A stretch of 62,091 nucleotides of DNA, taken from contig CAIRDP010000031.1 of assembly GCA_903877385.1 (NCBI GenBank), positions 1-62,091 on the forward strand. Reading direction: 5' to 3'. Below the pieces are notes generated by a model, which was not told where the DNA came from, did not search any database, and worked only from the letters and a program-made list of their open reading frames with translations. Source of the DNA: an uncultured Bacteroidales bacterium. GTDB taxonomy: Bacteria > Bacteroidota > Bacteroidia > Bacteroidales > FEN-979. Position 1 is the first letter of the stretch; every line of letters begins with the position of its first letter. Below are positions 57,691 to 62,091 of the stretch, in pieces. The position numbers and the translations under genes are program-made.

Positions 57691-60600
57691 TTAGAAATTG
57701 AACATGAGACCAAGTCTGATAGTACGCGGGCTGCTGTAATTATATGGGCTTTGCATCTGAACGGTGTAAAGGTCCCTGTAAGCCTGGGGATCTACCTGCT
57801 GGTTGATAACAGTCTGCCATTCAGGGGCTGTAAGGTAACCGTCGTCCTTTGCAGAACCTGTAGCCGGGTAAACATAAGTAACGTTCTTGGTGTTCAGGAG
57901 GTTGTTGATTTCGAGGTAAACATCCAGACTCCCCTGTTTTTTCTTGTTCAGGGCAAAATCAAATTCCTTGTCGATGCGGAGGTTCAGGAGGAACTGCCAT
58001 GGAAGGCGGTTTCCGTTGATGGACCCCTGGATCGGACCCATGGCGCCAAAGGGCAGTATCCTGCTTGATTTGGTGTATGGGGTACCGGAACCACCGGTAA
58101 GAGTGAGGTTGCCTCCGAAGTTTGAAAGGAATTGTACCGGGGGTTTGCCTTTCTTTTTACGGTTGATGACCGGGCCGTTATAATCCTTGCCTGAGCCCCA
58201 GCGGTAGTCGAGAGTGATGTTGAACTGGTGGCGGCGGTCAAAACTCAATGGGTTCAGTGTACGGAGGTTAGGCTGGTCGGAGCGGATGATACCTGAAGCG
58301 GCATCGGCATCGGAGCCGGTACCGGTTGCAAACTGCAAGGTATAATTGAAACGTATACGTGCATTGCCGGTACGTCTCAGGTCATAGGTAAGGGTTAAGC
58401 CTTTGACGGTTCCGAAGTCAATATTATTGTAGGAATAATAGGTTCTCGGATAAGCGCCCGATAAGCGGTACTGCTGTATCTGGTCGCGCATTTCACGGTA
58501 GAATGCCGAAAGTTTAAGTGAGGAGGCATTGTTGATCTTCTGCTGGAAACCGATTTCATAATCTATGGTCTTTTCAGGTTTCAGGTTAGGGTTGGTGATT
58601 GTTCCCGATGATCCTGTTGTTGCAATGAAGAGATACCGGATCGGCTGCACCTGTACCTGGCCCTGCTGCGGACGCTGGGTTAGAATATCATAATGTGCAT
58701 AAAACAAAGCATCGTCTGATATTGGGAATGAGAAGGAGATACGGGGCATTACGTTGGTTTGGGGAGTGTATTGTTTGAATACATCACCCGTGATAACCTG
58801 GTTACCCGGATCGATCAGGAAAGGCTTCACACCCGTCGGGTCAACGATACGGGGGTCGGTCACAGGTGTACCGTCTTTGGTATACCAGTTGTTCCCGTCG
58901 CGGAAACCGGTGATATTCCCCGGATTGTACAGGTCGTCAACATAAACAACATAGTTTCCGCCTATATTGGAAGGTACCGTGATATTCTTTAAAGCTGTGT
59001 TTGACAAGGAAGAAACTGTATAGGCGGGATAAAACAGGTAGGGATCTTTAAGCACCATCTGGTTGGCGTCGAAACGGTCGACACGGACACCGATGTTGAA
59101 GATCAGATCCTTGAAAGCAAATTTATCCTGGATATACCCTGCCATGTAAATCGGCCGGTAAGCTCCGATGGGACGGGTAAAGTTGCCGTTGGCATCCTGG
59201 GAGGTGAAGAAATCCTCAAAAGCCGGCTGGCCCGAAGTTTGTTTCCCTGTGTAATCGTAACCGTAATATGATACCAGGTTGCTCCCGTTATTCAACAATT
59301 CGTCGGCACTGAACATGTCGATGGAGAATATGGACGAACTGGCCGAGGTAGTATGGAGCTTCATGTATTTATCATAGTAGTTGATGGTGTTGTTGGCGAT
59401 ATCGTAGGAATTGACATCGATCAGGTCTGTTCCGTCAACCGGCAACCCTAGTTTTTTACGGAGGTTTACGTCGAAATTACGCTGTGATGGCTGGTCGTAC
59501 TTCCTGAAATAATTGATCGTATCCATGAAAACACCGTCACGGTAAACAAGCTGGGGATTGGATTTGTCAAGCTGGGAAAGATGGAAATTGGTTAAACCGG
59601 TCATTAAAGGCCAGAGGCTTACACCGTTATATCCTATCCCCCGGGCAGTCCGTTGCTGGTACTGGAGGCCAAGCTGGATTTCATGGTTGCCAAGGTCGGC
59701 TGCAAAGGAGGCGTTTATGGCAATCTGATCTGTTGTGGCCTTGCTGTATCCTGTGGCGCGGTCACCTGTAGCTGCGAACATGGAATAAGCTCCGCCCGGC
59801 TGCATGCCGTTGATAAGACCTCTTCCCGAGATAATGTTTTCAATATTGTCATAATGCCCTGCGGGATCACTGAAGAAACTGTAATACTGTTGCGTCCAGT
59901 TTGATGCTTCTGGATTGATGTCGGATGGCTTGAAGATGACAATGGTATCACGGGTATTGTTCATCAGGTGGGCCCATTTGTGGGCGATGCTGTCGTAAGC
60001 GAGAGCATCGGTATACTGGCGGATCGTATGGGTTTGGAAACTTCCCACATAGCCATATTTGAAAAGGTCTTTCTGCAGGGTGGGATCCTCGGTTTCACTG
60101 TAACTCCGGGTAAAGTCGGCACCTATGGAATAATACATATTCTTAATGAAGGTTTTGGTGTCCTGTCCCGAGAGGAAACGCTGTGTGAAGCGGCCGTTAA
60201 CACGCCAGGTATAACCTGTTGTCAATGAGTTGTTGTCCCAGTTCAGGAGGGAGTTGCCATAGGCGAAATTATGGTTGTTATTGTATGCAAATGTACCTCC
60301 GAAAGAAAGGTTGATGCTTTTTGATACCCTGAAATCAAGTTTACCTGAGATGTTTATGTTATACCCTTTTGAATTCAGTGTTGACTTGGTTTTTTCCAGG
60401 TCATTGAAAGTAAGGAATTCATTGTTGTAGAAAACGCCCTGGGACTGTCCGTAAAGACGCAGGGGATTGGTCCTCAGGAAATCCAGCATGCTGTTGTTTA
60501 CTTTATACAGGGGATATGCTGCAGGTGCTCCGTCCTTGGTATAAATCAAATCACCGGCAATGAAAAAGCCCATGATAGGGGTTTTGGTGCCCCTGACAGT

Positions 60601-61398
60601 ATCTTTTTTGGAAAACACCGGGCCTGTAAAGTTCACACCCAGTCGGTTATAGCCGAACGCATCGAGAAACTGGGAACTCTGAAGGTCAACACCTCCGTTG
60701 AAATCTTTTGAAGGGCCCTTGGTTGTAACACTGATAATACCACCGGTGGCATCCCCGTAAGCTGCCGGGGTACCGCCGAGAATAACTTCTACCTGTTCGA
60801 TGGCCGACTGGGGAAGGGCGTTGCTCCCCGTTACGCGCATACCGTCGATATAGTAAACCGTACCGGTCGATCGCTGACCGCGCATACTGGTGATGGCGCC
60901 ATTGGCATCGGTGGTGACACCTCCCACGGTGGTTGCGACGGCTTCGGCAGAACGGTTGGCCATTTTGGCAATTTCGTCAGATGTGACTGTACCTCCCGAG
61001 GTGGTCTGGTCCTTGGAGATCAAAGGCACTTTATAATCCACAACCTGAACTTCCTGGAGGTTGGTGGCTGTTTGTTCCAGTTCCAGATCCTGGAATGTGA
61101 TTTTGTCGGGGAGAATCTGGATACCCTTCATCAACATCGGCTTAAAACCGACATAGGATGCTTTCATGTCAATTTTACCGGGAGGAATAGGCTTGATCAG
61201 ATAGTTGCCATCAAAATCCGTAGTGGCGCCGCCTACCTGGACACCTCCAAGTTCAAGAACAATGTTGGCAAACGGAATTGGTTCCTTTGTAGCCTTGTCA
61301 ACAACTTTCCCCTTGAGGGTCCCTGATCCGGTTTGAGAGAATACTAACAAGCTTGTTGTCAGTACGAACGCAAGAGTTAATAGTAAATTTCTTAACAT
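57691..61398 (-). CDS. TonB-dependent outer-membrane receptor with carboxypeptidase-regulatory-like domain
   Basis: 1235 residues from the ATG at 61398 (61407 is a TTG). The signal peptide ends near LLVFSQ. A CarboxypepD_reg-like domain (about 28-108: GTLKGKVVDKATKEPIPFAN, DFDGNYLIKPIPPGKIDMKA) precedes the plug (about 130-240: TSDEIAKMANRSAEAVATTVGG, MRGQRSTGTVYYIDGMR, IEQVEVILGGTPAAYGDATGG) and a long barrel ending in an aromatic (RTIRLGLMFNF). TonB-dependent receptors import or move large or scarce compounds across the outer membrane. There is no SusD partner, so it is not an ordinary glycan-uptake pair. It heads a three-gene operon from a strong promoter. Confidence 0.92.
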   Translation of the reverse strand: MLRNLLLTLAFVLTTSLLVFSQTGSGTLKGKVVDKATKEPIPFANIVLELGGVQVGGATTDFDGNYLIKPIPPGKIDMKASYVGFKPMLMKGIQILPDKITFQDLELEQTATNLQEVQVVDYKVPLISKDQTTSGGTVTSDEIAKMANRSAEAVATTVGGVTTDANGAITSMRGQRSTGTVYYIDGMRVTGSNALPQSAIEQVEVILGGTPAAYGDATGGIISVTTKGPSKDFNGGVDLQSSQFLDAFGYNRLGVNFTGPVFSKKDTVRGTKTPIMGFFIAGDLIYTKDGAPAAYPLYKVNNSMLDFLRTNPLRLYGQSQGVFYNNEFLTFNDLEKTKSTLNSKGYNINISGKLDFRVSKSINLSFGGTFAYNNNHNFAYGNSLLNWDNNSLTTGYTWRVNGRFTQRFLSGQDTKTFIKNMYYSIGADFTRSYSETEDPTLQKDLFKYGYVGSFQTHTIRQYTDALAYDSIAHKWAHLMNNTRDTIVIFKPSDINPEASNWTQQYYSFFSDPAGHYDNIENIISGRGLINGMQPGGAYSMFAATGDRATGYSKATTDQIAINASFAADLGNHEIQLGLQYQQRTARGIGYNGVSLWPLMTGLTNFHLSQLDKSNPQLVYRDGVFMDTINYFRKYDQPSQRNFDVNLRKKLGLPVDGTDLIDVNSYDIANNTINYYDKYMKLHTTSASSSIFSIDMFSADELLNNGSNLVSYYGYDYTGKQTSGQPAFEDFFTSQDANGNFTRPIGAYRPIYMAGYIQDKFAFKDLIFNIGVRVDRFDANQMVLKDPYLFYPAYTVSSLSNTALKNITVPSNIGGNYVVYVDDLYNPGNITGFRDGNNWYTKDGTPVTDPRIVDPTGVKPFLIDPGNQVITGDVFKQYTPQTNVMPRISFSFPISDDALFYAHYDILTQRPQQGQVQVQPIRYLFIATTGSSGTITNPNLKPEKTIDYEIGFQQKINNASSLKLSAFYREMRDQIQQYRLSGAYPRTYYSYNNIDFGTVKGLTLTYDLRRTGNARIRFNYTLQFATGTGSDADAASGIIRSDQPNLRTLNPLSFDRRHQFNITLDYRWGSGKDYNGPVINRKKKGKPPVQFLSNFGGNLTLTGGSGTPYTKSSRILPFGAMGPIQGSINGNRLPWQFLLNLRIDKEFDFALNKKKQGSLDVYLEINNLLNTKNVTYVYPATGSAKDDGYLTAPEWQTVINQQVDPQAYRDLYTVQMQSPYNYSSPRTIRLGLMFNF

Positions 61399-61492
61399 AC
61401 CATACAATTTTATGTTAGATTATGATGCGCTTAAAAAGGTGGTAAAAGTAATAATTATTTAAAATGAAATTCAAAAATTTTCACAAGTCATA

Positions 61493-61523
61493 CAAATATA
61501 TAACCATTCTAAATTATGTCAAA
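61493..61523 (-). promoter_or_regulatory. Promoter of the TonB receptor operon
   Basis: On the minus strand TTTG-N19-TATATTTG matches both consensus boxes (-33 at 61520-61523, -7 at 61493-61500). The leader to the ATG at 61398 is about 90 bases and AT-rich. Confidence 0.8.
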
Positions 61524-61586
61524 AACAATTAGATAACACACTGAAGGTAAACGCCAAAACAGATTTTTCTCAATTTATAATCCCTA

Positions 61587-61841
61587 TCACCTTTTAACCG
61601 GTGTATTGGTACCTGATTCTTTCCTGCTTTGTCGCATCATGGCCCTGGTATTCTTAGATTGTGACTTCTGATGCTGCTTTACCGCTTTATGATACTCTTT
61701 TTCGGCTTGTTTCTGTTTCCTTTCCCTGTCAGCATTGATTTTTTTCTGGTTGACTTTATGTTCCTGGGCCTGAACTCCGGGCATACTTATAATGCAAATC
61801 AACAACAAGCAAACCAGGTATTTAAGCCTGCTAAAATGCAT
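61587..61841 (-). CDS. Small exported basic protein, function unknown
   Basis: An 84-residue protein with a signal peptide (YLVCLLLICIISMPGVQAQ, cleavage near 25). The mature part is short, highly charged and Lys/Gln/Arg-rich (RERKQKQAEKEYHKAV, QHQKSQSKNTRAMMRQS), likely one long helix, ending TNTPVKR. The composition suggests binding to acidic surfaces such as nucleic acid or lipopolysaccharide, but nothing confirms that. It has the same direction as the TonB receptor operon but lies upstream of that operon's promoter. Confidence 0.65.
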   Translation of the reverse strand: MHFSRLKYLVCLLLICIISMPGVQAQEHKVNQKKINADRERKQKQAEKEYHKAVKQHQKSQSKNTRAMMRQSRKESGTNTPVKR

Positions 61842-62053
61842 ACAAATTTGATTTTAAAACGTGGGTTCAGGGAATTACCTGCCACGAAAATACAAAATTC
61901 AATGAAACAGAGGCTGAAAACCTAACAATATTTATCCGGGTCAGGATAAATAAATAGAGTTTGTCTTTAAACTTAAAATGTTAATAAATACTGGGGGTTG
62001 GCATACTATCTGCAAAAAGTTCTGGGTAACTTCGAATCAAAGATACTGAATCC

Positions 62054-62091
62054 ATGAAATTATTCAATGAGTTGCTTCTGAAGTTTGAAAA
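62054..62091 (+). CDS. Possible gene start, cut by the window edge
   Basis: ATG at 62054 opens a 12-codon frame (MKLFNELLLKFE) to the edge. TAACTTCG about 25 bases before it is one base off the -7 consensus. Too short to assign. Confidence 0.35.
   Translation, partial: MKLFNELLLKFE

Noticed and set aside
57691-61398. SusC-type glycan-uptake receptor
   Set aside because: No SusD gene is adjacent and the partner genes are a giant exported protein and a PorV-family barrel.

Overview
The window looks like a chromosomal segment of a fermentative member of the Bacteroidota, probably Bacteroidales-like. The evidence is mixed but consistent: several exported proteins end in type IX secretion (T9SS) sorting domains; there is a PorV/PorQ-family barrel, a TonB-dependent receptor with an N-terminal carboxypeptidase-regulatory-like domain, a LruC-domain lipoprotein and a GreA-HIT gene pair; and many genes are preceded by the Bacteroidota promoter signature TTTG-N18-21-TAnnTTTG. 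I saw no tRNA, rRNA or CRISPR array.

Layout. 1-770: the edge of an IS3-type transposase, a hairpin terminator and a small membrane protein. 1.5-13.7 kb: a surface-protein island with three large paralogous T9SS proteins that share their C-terminal halves. Two of them are each followed 12-62 nt later by a near-identical small exported protein with a PIDGG-hydrophobic-basic tail; the first large gene has lost its sorting domain through a one-base deletion in a C-tract. 12.3-14.4 kb: another T9SS protein and a small exported protein with four LAPxxPxEAxF repeats. 14.7-20.8 kb: a four-gene operon of phosphate butyryltransferase, an amino-acid permease with a PspC-like tail, butyrate kinase and a dipeptidyl-peptidase-like protease. 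It is divergent from tryptophanase plus free-methionine sulfoxide reductase, so together the region suggests peptide and amino-acid fermentation. mntP and queD follow.

23.8-29.2 kb: two ECF sigma factors, each followed by a membrane anti-sigma-like protein (one of which ends in an outer-membrane-barrel-like domain), a PKD-domain surface protein and a TetR regulator. 29.4-38.2 kb: a LruC lipoprotein, then an RND efflux adaptor and pump convergent with a TetR-TolC pair. 38.5-48.8 kb: a Ycf48-like repeat surface protein, an M14 peptidase, a selenium operon (MnmH plus a NifS-SelD fusion), a decayed Fic gene and a surface protein with repeated Ig-like modules. 49-52 kb: a PurF-type amidotransferase, then GreA and a HIT protein. 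52.1-61.8 kb: an operon of a TonB-dependent receptor, a roughly 1460-residue exported protein and a PorV-family barrel.

The points most worth a second look are: the NifS-SelD fusion whose NifS part carries an in-frame array of 7-bp repeats, with other 7-bp-period arrays elsewhere in the window; the sigma/anti-sigma cassettes whose membrane proteins carry modules also found in the surface proteins; the duplicated T9SS-tail plus PID-tail cassette with the frameshift; the TonB receptor/giant protein/PorV triad; and the decayed Fic gene that leaves an open 99-codon winged-helix frame.
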